From: Methylobacterium sp. Leaf123
GTDB lineage: Bacteria > Pseudomonadota > Alphaproteobacteria > Rhizobiales > Beijerinckiaceae
Assembly (NCBI RefSeq): GCF_001423405.1
Contig: NZ_LMNS01000004.1
Span: forward strand, 62,001 to 126,000
DNA: 64,000 nt
Reading direction: 5' to 3'
This document shows positions 37,801-46,801 of the stretch, piece after piece. The stretch's first letter is position 1; each line of letters starts with the position of its first letter. The notes under the pieces are model-generated. The model was given only the letters and a program-made list of their open reading frames with translations. It did not search any database and had not been told where the DNA came from. Made by a program: the position numbers and the translations under genes.

Positions 37801-37818
37801 TGTAGGTTAGTTACTACA
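37801..37818 (-). promoter_or_regulatory. Putative operator of the toxin-antitoxin operon
   Basis: TGTAG (37801-37805) and CTACA (37814-37818) form a perfect inverted repeat with an 8-base AT-rich centre, 30 bases before the antitoxin start. The position fits autoregulation by the antitoxin or the complex. Confidence 0.5.
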
Positions 37819-37895
37819 TTGCCGCGACGGAAACAACCGTTCCTTGCATGATGGCTTGTCATGTCCCGCGAAAGGGACGTGTCCGGCGAGGCCCG

Positions 37896-38285
37896 TCATC
37901 CCTTCCACGTCCACCTGTCGAGTGCCGCCGCCAGCCCGATGCCGACGGCGTAGGCCACGACGTTCCACGGTGAGAAGACGCGGCCCAGCAGCAACTGCCC
38001 CGCCAGCGTCAGGCGGAACGCATCGAGCCCCGGCGTGTGGACGAGGCGAAACAGCTCGACCAGCACCGCGAGGGCCAAGGCCACGGCGGCCAGCCGGCCG
38101 GTCGCGGCCTTCGGGCGGGGGAAGGCGACGAGCCCGTAGACCATCGCGCCCCACAGGACCGAGCCTCCATACTTCACGACCGCCTTCGGCAGGCCGAGCG
38201 GCACCAGGCGCAGGCCGACGCCCGCGGCGATCACGGCGACGATGGCGGTGAAGAGGTAGGGGCGGCGGGATCGAGGGCTCGGCAT
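37896..38285 (-). CDS. DUF2809 family membrane protein
   Basis: The 129-residue protein has about four membrane helices and the DUF2809 sequence pattern: GLRLVPLGLPKAVVKYGGSV, then LWGAMVYGLVAF, ELFRLVHTPGLDAFRLTLAG and VFSPWNVVAYAVGIGLAA. The family has no known function. It is divergent from prfB with 71 bases between starts and is separate from the toxin-antitoxin pair. Confidence 0.85.
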   Translation of the reverse strand: MPSPRSRRPYLFTAIVAVIAAGVGLRLVPLGLPKAVVKYGGSVLWGAMVYGLVAFPRPKAATGRLAAVALALAVLVELFRLVHTPGLDAFRLTLAGQLLLGRVFSPWNVVAYAVGIGLAAALDRWTWKG

Positions 38286-38356
38286 CGCGGCGGTTTACAG
38301 GGCGGGAGGCGCCCGGTATCACCCCGGGCCACACCGACATACGAGTTTCACACCAG

Positions 38357-39485
38357 ATGCGCGCCGAGATCGAACAGGCCTCGGATGCCGCCAAGCAGTC
38401 TATAGGGCTGCTGAGGAGGCATCTTTGACTGGGACACCGTCGATAAACGTCTCGCGGAGCTGAACGCAGCGTCCGAGAACCCCGACCTCTGGAACGATCC
38501 GGAGGCCGCACAGAAGGTCATGCGCGAGCGCCAGGAGCTCGACGAGGCCGTCACCGCGATCAAGAAGCTCGAACGCGATCTCGACGATGGCGCGACGCTG
38601 ATCGAACTCGGCGAGATGGAGGGCGACCAAGCCTCCATCAACGAGGGCGAAGCCACGATCAAGGCGGTCGAGAAGGAGGCCGCAAGCCGGCAGGTCGAGA
38701 CCCTCCTCTCGGGCGAGGCCGACGGCTTCGACACCTATCTCGAAGTCCATGCGGGCGCGGGCGGCACCGAGAGCCAGGACTGGGCCAACATGCTTCAGCG
38801 CATGTATGCCCGCTGGGCCGAGCGCCGGAAGTTCAAGGTCGAGATCGTCGAGATGACCGACGGCGAAGAGGCCGGGATCAAGGGCGCCACGCTCCTGATC
38901 AAGGGCCACAACGCCTATGGCTGGCTCAAGACCGAATCCGGCGTGCACCGCCTCGTGCGGATCTCGCCCTACGACTCGAACGCGCGGCGGCATACCAGCT
39001 TCGCGAGCGTCTGGGTCTATCCGGTCGTCGATGACCGGATCGAGATCGAGATCAAGGAATCGGACTGCCGCATCGACACCTACCGGTCGTCGGGCGCGGG
39101 CGGCCAGCACGTCAACACGACCGATTCGGCGGTGCGCATCACGCACAACCCGACCGGCATCGTCGTGGCCTGTCAGCAGGAGCGTTCACAGCACAAGAAC
39201 CGGGCCACCGCCTGGAACATGCTGCGCGCCCGCCTCTACGAGGCCGAGCTGAAGAAGCGCGAGGAGAAGGCCAACGCCGAGGCGGCCTCGAAGACCGATA
39301 TCGGCTGGGGCCACCAGATCCGATCCTACGTGCTTCAGCCGTATCAGCTCGTGAAGGACCTGCGCACCGGCACGCAATCGACCGATCCGGACGAGGTGCT
39401 CGACGGTGCCCTCGACCCGTTCATGGAAGCCTCGCTGGCCCAACGCGTGTTCGGCGGCAGCGAAGACGTCGCCGACATCGACTGA
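38357..39485 (+). CDS. prfB: Peptide chain release factor 2, expressed by programmed +1 frameshift
   Basis: RF2 ends translation at UGA and UAA. The zero frame runs 23 codons from the ATG at 38357 to CTT TGA (38423-38428). Skipping T38426 continues as GAC TGG in the +1 frame to 39485, giving 375 residues. A Shine-Dalgarno-like AGGAGG (38414-38419) lies three bases before the slip codon, as in E. coli. The peptidyl-release motif GAGGQHVN is intact. The codon-recognition tripeptide reads Ser-Pro-Tyr (about residues 203-205) where E. coli RF2 has Ser-Pro-Phe. Automatic annotation would truncate the gene to an internal start such as 38520. Confidence 0.95.
38414..38430 (+). promoter_or_regulatory. 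prfB autoregulatory frameshift site
   Basis: AGGAGGCATCTTTGACT contains the internal Shine-Dalgarno, the slippery CUU and the in-frame UGA followed by C, the weak termination context. When RF2 is scarce the ribosome pauses at UGA and shifts +1, making more RF2. Confidence 0.93.
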
Positions 39486-39491
39486 CGCCCC

Positions 39492-39596
39492 TTAGAGCAT
39501 CGTCCTGGACATCAGATCCAGGACAATGCTCTAAGTACTTGTTTTTGCATCATCTTTTCCGAAAGCCGGCAACCACCTTTCGGGACGATGCTCTAG
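39492..39596 (-). repeat. RIME-like bipartite palindromic repeat, copy C
   Basis: This copy, inverted relative to A and B, lies between the convergent prfB and M23 peptidase genes. One palindrome is TTAGAGCATCGTCCTGGA...TCCAGGACAATGCTCTAA (39492-39533); the other ends in TTTCGGGACGATGCTCTAG. It is complete and could end transcription from both sides. Confidence 0.82.
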
Positions 39597-39629
39597 TCTC
39601 CTCCCCGCGCGGGGAGGGGACATCCGGCC

Positions 39630-40805
39630 TCAATCGGCGAAGACGAGCTGCGCCCCGGCCCGCAGGAACCGCTGCGGATCGACCGGCTCGCCGTCGATGC
39701 GGGTCTCGTAATGCAGGTGGCTGCCGGTGGAGCGGCCGGTCGAGCCGGCAAACCCGACCACATTCCCCGCCTCGACCCGCTGGCCGACCGAGACTGCCGT
39801 GCCGGAGAGGTGCGCGTAGCGGGTGACGAGCCCACGGCCGTGATCGACCTCGACCATGTTGCCGTAGCCGCCGGCATACTCGGCCGCCGTGATCCGCCCG
39901 GCCGCGGTGGCACGGACCGGAGCGCCGGTCTCGGCCCGCATATCCACGCCCGTATGGAGCGCGTAGCCGCGGGTGAACGGATCGAGCCGGGCGCCGAAGC
40001 TGCTGGTGAAGGCAAGCTCGCCCGGAAGCGGCTGGCGGAAGGGGAGGGCGGCGGTGACTCGGCGCAGATGCGTCTCCTCCTCGATCTGGCGGCGGGCCTC
40101 GGCCAGCGCCTGCTCGAAGGCATCGAGCCCGAGCGGAACGAGGGGACCGCCGACGCCGCCGGGAGGTGGATCGAACCGGGCCGGGGAGAGACCCGTGCGG
40201 GCGATCAGGTCGCGGAAGCGCTCGGCGCTGCGCCCGGCCTGTTGGGCGATGCCGGCCGCGGCGCGCGACTGCGCCTCGGCGACGCGATGGAGCGCCTCCT
40301 CCAGGCGCGACAGGCGCGTGGAAGAGGCGCCGCCGGCGGCCTCGGCCCGGTCCTCGCCACCCATGCGCAGTTCCGGCGTCGGGAACGGCTTCTGGACACG
40401 CGCGGCGGGCTCCGCGACCGGGATCGGCGCGGGCGGTGGCATATCGATGGGCGCGGCGGCGCCACCCAGACCGGAAAGCAGCCCCTGGCGCTTCTCGATC
40501 AGGGACTGCCGCTCGGTCAGGGCGGAGAGCCGGTTCTCGACGCTGCCGCGCTCGGCATTGCGCTCGGCCGCCGCGCGGTCGAGGGCGCGCTGGAGGGTGC
40601 CGATCCGCTCCTCGTAGGTGAACTGCATCGCGCTCTGGCGCGAGACGAAGCGGGCCAGCATCTCGTCGTGGAAGACGAGATAGTAGCTCGCGGCGGCCGC
40701 CCAGAGCGTCGAGACGGCGAGCCCGATGCCGAGCGCCCGGACGAGACGGCGCTGGGAGAGAGGGGAAAGGCCGGCTTTGCGGCGGGCCTGAGCAGTCGAT
40801 GGCAT
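39630..40805 (-). CDS. M23-family metallopeptidase (LytM domain) with coiled coil
   Basis: The 391-residue protein has a basic N-terminus, one membrane helix at about residues 22-44, a long coiled coil (about 60-110, and again near 160-260) and a C-terminal LytM/M23 domain. The metal ligands are present in GYALHTGVDMRAETG (H, D) and the catalytic HLHYETRIDG. It could therefore be a peptidoglycan endopeptidase or an EnvC-like amidase activator; retention of the zinc residues favours an active enzyme. It is probably anchored in the inner membrane facing the periplasm. Confidence 0.88.
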   Translation of the reverse strand: MPSTAQARRKAGLSPLSQRRLVRALGIGLAVSTLWAAAASYYLVFHDEMLARFVSRQSAMQFTYEERIGTLQRALDRAAAERNAERGSVENRLSALTERQSLIEKRQGLLSGLGGAAAPIDMPPPAPIPVAEPAARVQKPFPTPELRMGGEDRAEAAGGASSTRLSRLEEALHRVAEAQSRAAAGIAQQAGRSAERFRDLIARTGLSPARFDPPPGGVGGPLVPLGLDAFEQALAEARRQIEEETHLRRVTAALPFRQPLPGELAFTSSFGARLDPFTRGYALHTGVDMRAETGAPVRATAAGRITAAEYAGGYGNMVEVDHGRGLVTRYAHLSGTAVSVGQRVEAGNVVGFAGSTGRSTGSHLHYETRIDGEPVDPQRFLRAGAQLVFAD

Positions 40806-40921
40806 GGCACGTCGGACGTTCGGAGACGGGCCCGATCACAGACGATTAAGGTTAAGGAAGCCTAGCGTTTGTTAGCGATCCTGCGCCTGCATCGAGACAC
40901 GGGACGCGACCTCTCGACATC

Positions 40922-40957
40922 GCATCATCCCGAAATCAGAGTCTTTCGGGATGATGC
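40922..40957. terminator. Strong hairpin downstream of bcp
   Basis: GCATCATCCCGAAA (40922-40935) and TTTCGGGATGATGC (40944-40957) form a perfect 14-bp stem with an 8-base loop, 18 bases beyond the bcp stop. The arms share CATCATCCCGAAA-like sequence with the RIME-like elements, so this may be a half element serving as a terminator. Confidence 0.55.
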
Positions 40958-40974
40958 CGGCAAGTGATCCGTCG

Positions 40975-41442
40975 TCAGTCCAGCGCCTTCACGGCGTCCA
41001 GAACCTCCTCGACATGGCCCGGCACCTTCACCTTGTGCCAGATCCGCGCGATCCGTCCCTCGCGGTCGATGAGCAGGGTCGTGCGCTCGACGCCCATGTA
41101 TTTGCGTCCGTACATGCTCTTCTCGACCCAGACGCCGTAAGCTTCCAGCATCGTCTTCGCTTCGTCGGAGGCGAGTGGAAAGGTCAGGCCGTACTTCGTC
41201 CTGAACTTATCGTGGCTCTTGACTGAATCCGGCGAGACCCCGACCACCTTCGCCCCGGCGGCGGCCAACGCCTCGCTCTGAGCGTTGAAGTTCTGCGCCT
41301 CGAGGGTGCAACCGCTCGTGTCATCCTTGGGGTAGAAATAGAGCACGATCTTGTGACCGCGCAGGCTTTCGAGAGAGATGGTCTCGCCGCCCGCTCCGGG
41401 TAACGAGAACAGGGGCGCGGCATTGCCGGTCTCTAGCGGCAT
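40975..41442 (-). CDS. bcp: Thioredoxin-dependent peroxiredoxin, Bcp/PrxQ type
   Basis: The enzyme reduces H2O2 and organic hydroperoxides. The 155-residue protein has the peroxidatic Cys in FYPKDDTSGCTLEAQNF (near residue 44) and the conserved Arg in VERTTLLIDREGRIARIW. The usual second Cys five residues after the first, as in E. coli Bcp, is replaced (Gln-Asn-Phe), so it looks like a 1-Cys form. The ATG at 41442 is used; the open frame continues far upstream only because it lies opposite the next gene. It is divergent from the large AsmA-like gene. Confidence 0.92.
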   Translation of the reverse strand: MPLETGNAAPLFSLPGAGGETISLESLRGHKIVLYFYPKDDTSGCTLEAQNFNAQSEALAAAGAKVVGVSPDSVKSHDKFRTKYGLTFPLASDEAKTMLEAYGVWVEKSMYGRKYMGVERTTLLIDREGRIARIWHKVKVPGHVEEVLDAVKALD

Positions 41443-41592
41443 CTCGCCTTCCTTTCGGCCGATTGATGGTGTGCCTGACCCCATGCACGCAGACCTCGCG
41501 GGACGCCATGCCGGAGTGGCTTGAATCCTGAGGAAAGCCGCCGCGGCAAACCGACCTTCGCCCGAACCTACGGGTGCAGCAGCGAACGAGTG

Positions 41593-44500
41593 ATGGATCA
41601 GGAAACGGCCAGGACCCTGCTCCAGGAGGCGGTCGAGGCGCCTGCGCCGCGCAAGGCGCGCCGCCGTCGGCGGCGGCCGGTTCTCTGGTGCGCGCTGCTC
41701 CTCGTCTTCCTGCTCGGGCTCGGCGGCGGGCTCGTCGCCCTGCGGCTGTCGCAGGGGCCGCTGCGCATCGACGGGCTGACGAATCAGGTCGCCGAGGCGG
41801 TGGCGGGCCGCTTCGGGCCGGGCTGGCGCGTGGCGCTGCGCGACAGCGCGCTCGAACTCGACAGCGAATCTTCGCTGGCCCTCCGGGTCGGCGGGCTCGA
41901 CATCTTCAACCCGGAGGGCGCGCTGGTGGTGCGCGCCCCGCTCGCGGTGGTCAGCCTCGATACGTGGAGCCTGCTGCGGCTCTCGGTCCAGCCGCGCTCC
42001 ATCGAGTTCCGCGACATCGAGATGACCGCCCTCGTCCATGACGACGGCTCCATCGCCTTCGCGGCCTCCTCGCCGACACAAGGTGAGGCGGCCAAGCCTC
42101 ACACCCTGCCGAGCGTGGATGCGGCCCGCGGCACCGTCTCGCCGGTCTCGGCGGCGGTCGCCTCGATCTTCGGCGTGGTGCTCGATCCAGCCGGCGTCAT
42201 CGGCGCCCTCGACCGGGCGCGGATCACCAACGGACGCCTGAACCTCGTCGACGACGCCCGGCATCAGGCGACCTTCGAGCGGGTGAACGGCCTGTTCCGC
42301 CGCGGCACCAGCGACGATTCGCGGGTGTTCGAGCTGCGCATCGACGGGCCCCACGGCGAGTGGCGCTTCGGCGGGCGCGTCCACGAGGTGGGGGAGGGGC
42401 GGCGCGCGGGCGTCATCACCCTGGACGACCTTCCCGTCACCGATCTCCTGCTGCTGTCCGGCCATTCGAAGATGCCGGTGGAGACCGACCTCAAGCTCTC
42501 GGCCCGGGCCGACGTGGCGCTGTCGGGCGGCCGCATCGAGACGATGAAGGCCGAGGTGAAGACCGGCGGCGGCACGCTCCTCATCGACGAGAAGGACTTC
42601 AACCCGGTCGTCATCGACGAGCTGCGCGCCGAGGCGAGCTGGGACGAGGCGCGGCGGGCGCTGGCCATCTCCGCCATCGACTACAAGGGCGGCGGCAACG
42701 ACGCGCATCTGACCGGCGCCTTCGCCATCGGCCCGCCCGGTGCCGAGGATGCCTGGACCCTCGATTTTGCCGGCAAGGACGCGCTCCTGCGCGGCGCCGC
42801 CCGCAGCGACCCGTCCTTCCGCATCGGCGAGATCAGTGGGAGGATCACCGGCCGGGCCGGGGGTGTGAACATCGAGTCGCTCGCGCTCACCGGCGACGGC
42901 CTGAATGGCCGCCTGAGCGGCACGGTGGGCACGCGAGCCGACGACGAGGGCATCACCCTGCATATCGTCGCCAGCGACACCGACGGCCGCAAGGCCATGC
43001 GGCTCTGGCCCGAGAACATCGCGCCCGGCGTGCGCAACTACCTCGTGGACGAGCTGCGCGGCGGCCGGCTCGATCAGGCGGACATCAAGATCGACATGAG
43101 CGGCTCGGAACTCGCCGCCGCGACCCATGGCGACCCGATGCCGGATGCCGCGCTCAACGTGACCTTCGCGGTCTCGGATGCCGGCCTGACCATCTCCCCG
43201 GACGCGCCGCCGCTGAGCCATGGCCGGGTCACCGGCACGATCACCGGCCGCAGCACGACGATCCAGAACGCCACCGCCGAGATCCGCCTCTCCGACACGC
43301 GGGCCCTGACGATCTCGGACGCCTCCTTCCTGATCCGCGATCCGCAGCCGGACAAGATCGTCGCCCAGCTTGGCCTGCGCCTGTCCGGCTCCGTCGATTC
43401 GCTGGCCGCGCTCCTCGAAACCCCGATGTTCAAGGGGTTCACCGGCGTCGACATCGACCCGACCATACTGAAGGGCAAGGCGGACCTGCGCCTCGACGTG
43501 CCGATCAACCTCAAACACGTGCCCGATCTCGCCGAGATGCCGGTGACGCTCACGGGCTCGATCACCGAGTTCAGCATGGAGAAGGCGGTCGGCAAGGACC
43601 GCTTCGAGGCGGGCCGCTTCACGCTCTCCTTCGACCGCAGCGGCTTCGCCCTCAAGGGCGACGGGCGGGTGCTCGGCGCCGCCGTCGCCATCGATCTGAA
43701 GCAACCCAAGCCCGGCGCCCCCGGCGAGGCGGTGGTGAGCCTGAGCCTCGACGACGCCTTCCGGGCTAAGCGCGGCCTGCCGACCGCGCCGCAGCTCGGC
43801 GGCGTCATCCCGGCCCGCATCGTCTTGCCAGTGGGGCGCCCCGCCTCCGCCGGCAAGCCGCCGGCCCGGGTCGAGGCGGATCTGACCCGCGCTTCGATCA
43901 ACGGTCTGGTACCCGGCTGGAGCAAGCCCGCGGGCAAGGCCGGGCGGCTCAGCTTCACCCTGGTGGAGGCGGCGGGCGGCGGGATGGAGCTGCGCGACAT
44001 CGCCCTCGACGCCGCCCCCGCGCTCGCCCGCGGCAGCGCCACGATCTCGGCGGAGGGCAATCTGGAACGGGCGGACCTGACCGCGCTCAAGCTCTCGCCG
44101 GGCGACGACATGCGCGTCAGCCTCGACCGGTCCGGCTCGACCTACAAGGTCGCGGTGAAGGGCGCCGTCGTCGATGCCCGGCCCTTCCTCAAGGGCATGA
44201 CGAGCGGCGACGACAAGGGCAGCAAGGATCCCGGCAAGGACATCGAGGCGGATGTCACCGCCAACATCGTCTCGGGCTTCAACGGCGAATCGCTCACCAA
44301 CGCGGCGCTGAAGGCGAGCTTCAAGGGCGGCGACCTGCGCGCCGCCCAGTTCAAGGGCCGTTTCGGCGGCGCCCCGGTCAGCGCCGTGGTCCGGAGCGAG
44401 CGCGGTGCACCGCTGCTCACCCTCGACTCCGCCGATTCCGGCGCGACCCTGCGCTTCCTCGACATCTACAAGCGGATGTATGGCGGGCGGCTCGGGCTCA

Positions 44501-45036
44501 ACATCTATCTCAACGACGGCCCGCAGGCCGGCGTGGTCCAGATCAAGGACTTTGCCCTGCGCAACGAGCCCGCCCTGTCGAGCATCGTCGCCCAGGCGCC
44601 GCCGCCCTCGGACGGACGGCGCGCGGCCCCGAACGCCAACGATGTCGGCTTCGACAAGATGCGCGCGAACTTCACCCGCAACGGCCCGCGGGTGAGCTTC
44701 TCCGACGCGGCGATCTCGAACGCGGCGATGGGCTTCACGGCCAGCGGCTGGCTCGACACGGCCAGGGAGCGCACGCAGATCGACGGCACCTTCGTGCCGC
44801 TCTACGGGCTCAACAACGTGGTGGCGCAGGTGCCGTTGTTCGGGCCGCTGCTGGCGGGCGGCAGCAACGAGGGCCTGTTCGCGGTGAACTTCAACGTCTC
44901 GGGGCCGATCGCCAAACCGACGGTCAATGTGAACCCGCTCTCGGCGGTCGCCCCCGGCTTCCTGCGCAAGCTCTTCGGCGCCGGCAGCGGCGACGCCTTC
45001 GCCACTGGCACCACGCAGGACGGACCGGAGCGGTAG
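41593..45036 (+). CDS. Large AsmA-like DUF3971 protein (YhdP-type envelope protein)
   Basis: The 1147-residue product has a basic N-terminus, one membrane helix (VLWCALLLVFLLGLGGGLVA, about residues 31-50), and then a very long beta-rich periplasmic region. The DUF3971 domain lies in the middle (ITLHIVASDTDGRKAMRLWP onward) and an AsmA-like C-terminus ends in PLSAVAPGFLRKLFG. This is the layout of YhdP/TamB/AsmA bridge-like proteins that carry phospholipids between the membranes. The ATG at 41593 is preferred to a TTG at 41521. It is a lone gene; function is inferred from the family. Confidence 0.88.
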   Translation: MDQETARTLLQEAVEAPAPRKARRRRRRPVLWCALLLVFLLGLGGGLVALRLSQGPLRIDGLTNQVAEAVAGRFGPGWRVALRDSALELDSESSLALRVGGLDIFNPEGALVVRAPLAVVSLDTWSLLRLSVQPRSIEFRDIEMTALVHDDGSIAFAASSPTQGEAAKPHTLPSVDAARGTVSPVSAAVASIFGVVLDPAGVIGALDRARITNGRLNLVDDARHQATFERVNGLFRRGTSDDSRVFELRIDGPHGEWRFGGRVHEVGEGRRAGVITLDDLPVTDLLLLSGHSKMPVETDLKLSARADVALSGGRIETMKAEVKTGGGTLLIDEKDFNPVVIDELRAEASWDEARRALAISAIDYKGGGNDAHLTGAFAIGPPGAEDAWTLDFAGKDALLRGAARSDPSFRIGEISGRITGRAGGVNIESLALTGDGLNGRLSGTVGTRADDEGITLHIVASDTDGRKAMRLWPENIAPGVRNYLVDELRGGRLDQADIKIDMSGSELAAATHGDPMPDAALNVTFAVSDAGLTISPDAPPLSHGRVTGTITGRSTTIQNATAEIRLSDTRALTISDASFLIRDPQPDKIVAQLGLRLSGSVDSLAALLETPMFKGFTGVDIDPTILKGKADLRLDVPINLKHVPDLAEMPVTLTGSITEFSMEKAVGKDRFEAGRFTLSFDRSGFALKGDGRVLGAAVAIDLKQPKPGAPGEAVVSLSLDDAFRAKRGLPTAPQLGGVIPARIVLPVGRPASAGKPPARVEADLTRASINGLVPGWSKPAGKAGRLSFTLVEAAGGGMELRDIALDAAPALARGSATISAEGNLERADLTALKLSPGDDMRVSLDRSGSTYKVAVKGAVVDARPFLKGMTSGDDKGSKDPGKDIEADVTANIVSGFNGESLTNAALKASFKGGDLRAAQFKGRFGGAPVSAVVRSERGAPLLTLDSADSGATLRFLDIYKRMYGGRLGLNIYLNDGPQAGVVQIKDFALRNEPALSSIVAQAPPPSDGRRAAPNANDVGFDKMRANFTRNGPRVSFSDAAISNAAMGFTASGWLDTARERTQIDGTFVPLYGLNNVVAQVPLFGPLLAGGSNEGLFAVNFNVSGPIAKPTVNVNPLSAVAPGFLRKLFGAGSGDAFATGTTQDGPER

Positions 45037-45603
45037 GGTTCAGAACGCAAGCCCTCCAACCCTATGGAGGGACTGGTCGGGGTGGGGGCGGACGACATCC
45101 GGACTGCGCCGGGGGCCGGCTTTGATCGGGCGCGACGCGGCACAACAGCGCTGGACGGGGCCGCGTGCATGGTGAACGCGTTGAGCCTCATGATGCATGC
45201 GCAAGAGCCCGCAAGGAGCCCATATCGAAAACCCGCACGGGGCGGATCGGCGTCGGGACGGTGCTTCAAGTCGCGCCTTTCCAAGGATCGGCCTTTCGCA
45301 TACGGCCTTGAGGCCAACCGGTTTGAATAGCCTGACCGTTGACCGCTCCCGCGTCCGAGCTTGGCGCTCATCGCAGCGACATCGAAGGGCGGGAAGCGAT
45401 CTTTCCGACGCAAATCCTTGCATGGTCACGGCGCGGCTGAGCGGGTCGCACCCTCGAACCGGCTTGGCCTTCACCTCAATGAAGACCCGTTCGACCCGTA
45501 AAAGCGGGACCGACGGCAGCGGCCCGGTCGCATCACGCGAACGGCTCCTTTTGACGCCTATCCCGCCTCGCAAGGCGCCCGACGAACAGGATTGCCGGCC
45601 AAC
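45037..45603 (+). other. Intergenic region upstream of the desaturase gene
   Basis: This 567-base region contains no convincing ORF on either strand; the open frames are short and Arg/Ser-rich. It is somewhat less GC-rich than its neighbours and presumably carries the desaturase promoter and leader, but no clear -35/-10 pair was found. Confidence 0.4.
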
Positions 45604-46680
45604 GTGATCGCCACACCATCGAATCCGACCGCGACGGGCCGGCTCGCGGACGAGGCCTCCCGAACCGACGACGCGCGGCTGGCGCGGGAAGTGGCCCGGC
45701 ACTGCGCCGCGTTCCGCGAACCGATTCCCCGGCTGGCCCTTCGGCAGGTGGCCGACACGCTGCTGCCCTACCTGATCCTCTGCACGGTGATGCTCGTCGC
45801 GGCGGCGAACGGCTACGCGCTTCTCGCCCTGCCGCTGGCGGTGCCCGCGGGCGGCCTCCTTGTGAGGCTCTTCATCATCCAGCACGATTGCGGGCACGGC
45901 TCGTTCCTGCCGTCACGCCGGGGCAACGATGGGCTCGGCCGCGCCCTCAGTCTGCTGACGGTGACGCCCTACGACAGCTGGAAGCGCGCGCATGCCCTGC
46001 ATCACGCCACGACCGGCGATCTCAGCCGCCGCGGCACGGGCGACGTCCACACCTTGACCGTGCGCGAATACCTCGCGCTGCCGCGCTGGGGCCGGCTGCG
46101 CTACCGCCTCTACCGCAATCCGCTCATCCTGATTGTGCTTGGCTCGCCGATCAACTTCCTCATCCTGCAGCGCCTGCCCAACGGCGTCGGGCTGCCGTGG
46201 CGGACGGCATGGCGCGATGTGCTGGCGCTCGACGCCGTGCTCCTTGCGGCCTTTGCGGTACTGGCGCTGGCCGTCGGCGGCATCGGGCCGGTGCTCTGGG
46301 TGTTCCTGCCGGTGATCGCCGTCGCCGCCTGGGTCGGCGGCTGGTTATTCTATGTCCAGCACCAGTACGAGGAGACCGTCTGGGAGGAGGCCGAAGCCTG
46401 GGACTTCCACCGCGTAGCGCTCGGCGGCAGTTCCTACTACGCGCTGCCACGGGTGCTTCAGTGGTTCACCGGCAATGTCGGCTTGCACCACGTCCACCAC
46501 CTCAACAGCCGCATCCCGAATTACCGCTTGCAGGAATGCCTCGACGGCCACGAGGTTCTCGGGCGGGTGGGCCGCCTGACCCTGCGCGACAGCCTGCGCT
46601 GCCTGAAGCTGGCGCTCTGGGACGAAGAGGCCCGCAAGATGGTCGGCTTCGCACGCGTGCGCGGGCTTCAGGCCGCCTGA
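45604..46680 (+). CDS. Membrane fatty acid desaturase
   Basis: The product is an integral-membrane di-iron desaturase that introduces double bonds into acyl chains. The three His boxes are present: HDCGHGSF, HALHHATTGD and HHVHH, with membrane helices between the first and third boxes. The pattern resembles delta-12 acyl-lipid desaturases. There is no ATG near the N-terminus: the GTG at 45604 is chosen, and a TTG at 45592 is also possible. The regiochemistry is not certain from sequence. Confidence 0.88.
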   Translation: MIATPSNPTATGRLADEASRTDDARLAREVARHCAAFREPIPRLALRQVADTLLPYLILCTVMLVAAANGYALLALPLAVPAGGLLVRLFIIQHDCGHGSFLPSRRGNDGLGRALSLLTVTPYDSWKRAHALHHATTGDLSRRGTGDVHTLTVREYLALPRWGRLRYRLYRNPLILIVLGSPINFLILQRLPNGVGLPWRTAWRDVLALDAVLLAAFAVLALAVGGIGPVLWVFLPVIAVAAWVGGWLFYVQHQYEETVWEEAEAWDFHRVALGGSSYYALPRVLQWFTGNVGLHHVHHLNSRIPNYRLQECLDGHEVLGRVGRLTLRDSLRCLKLALWDEEARKMVGFARVRGLQAA

Positions 46681-46801
46681 GGCGCGCGGGACGCGGTCGG
46701 CAGCTCGGACATGCGTGAGCGTGATCCGAATTGCCGATCCGTGACGCGGAGCGATCGGGGGCCGCGAGCGACGCAGCCCCCTGACCGGCCGGGTGGAACG
46801 G

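Noticed and set aside
40975..43704. 909-residue minus-strand open frame
   Set aside because: Only its last 155 codons are a real gene (bcp). The rest lies opposite the DUF3971 gene and has the Arg/Gly/His-rich composition of antisense frames in high-GC DNA.
45064..45607. Small open frames in the gap before the desaturase gene
   Set aside because: They are Arg/Ser-rich, lack ribosome sites and match no family.
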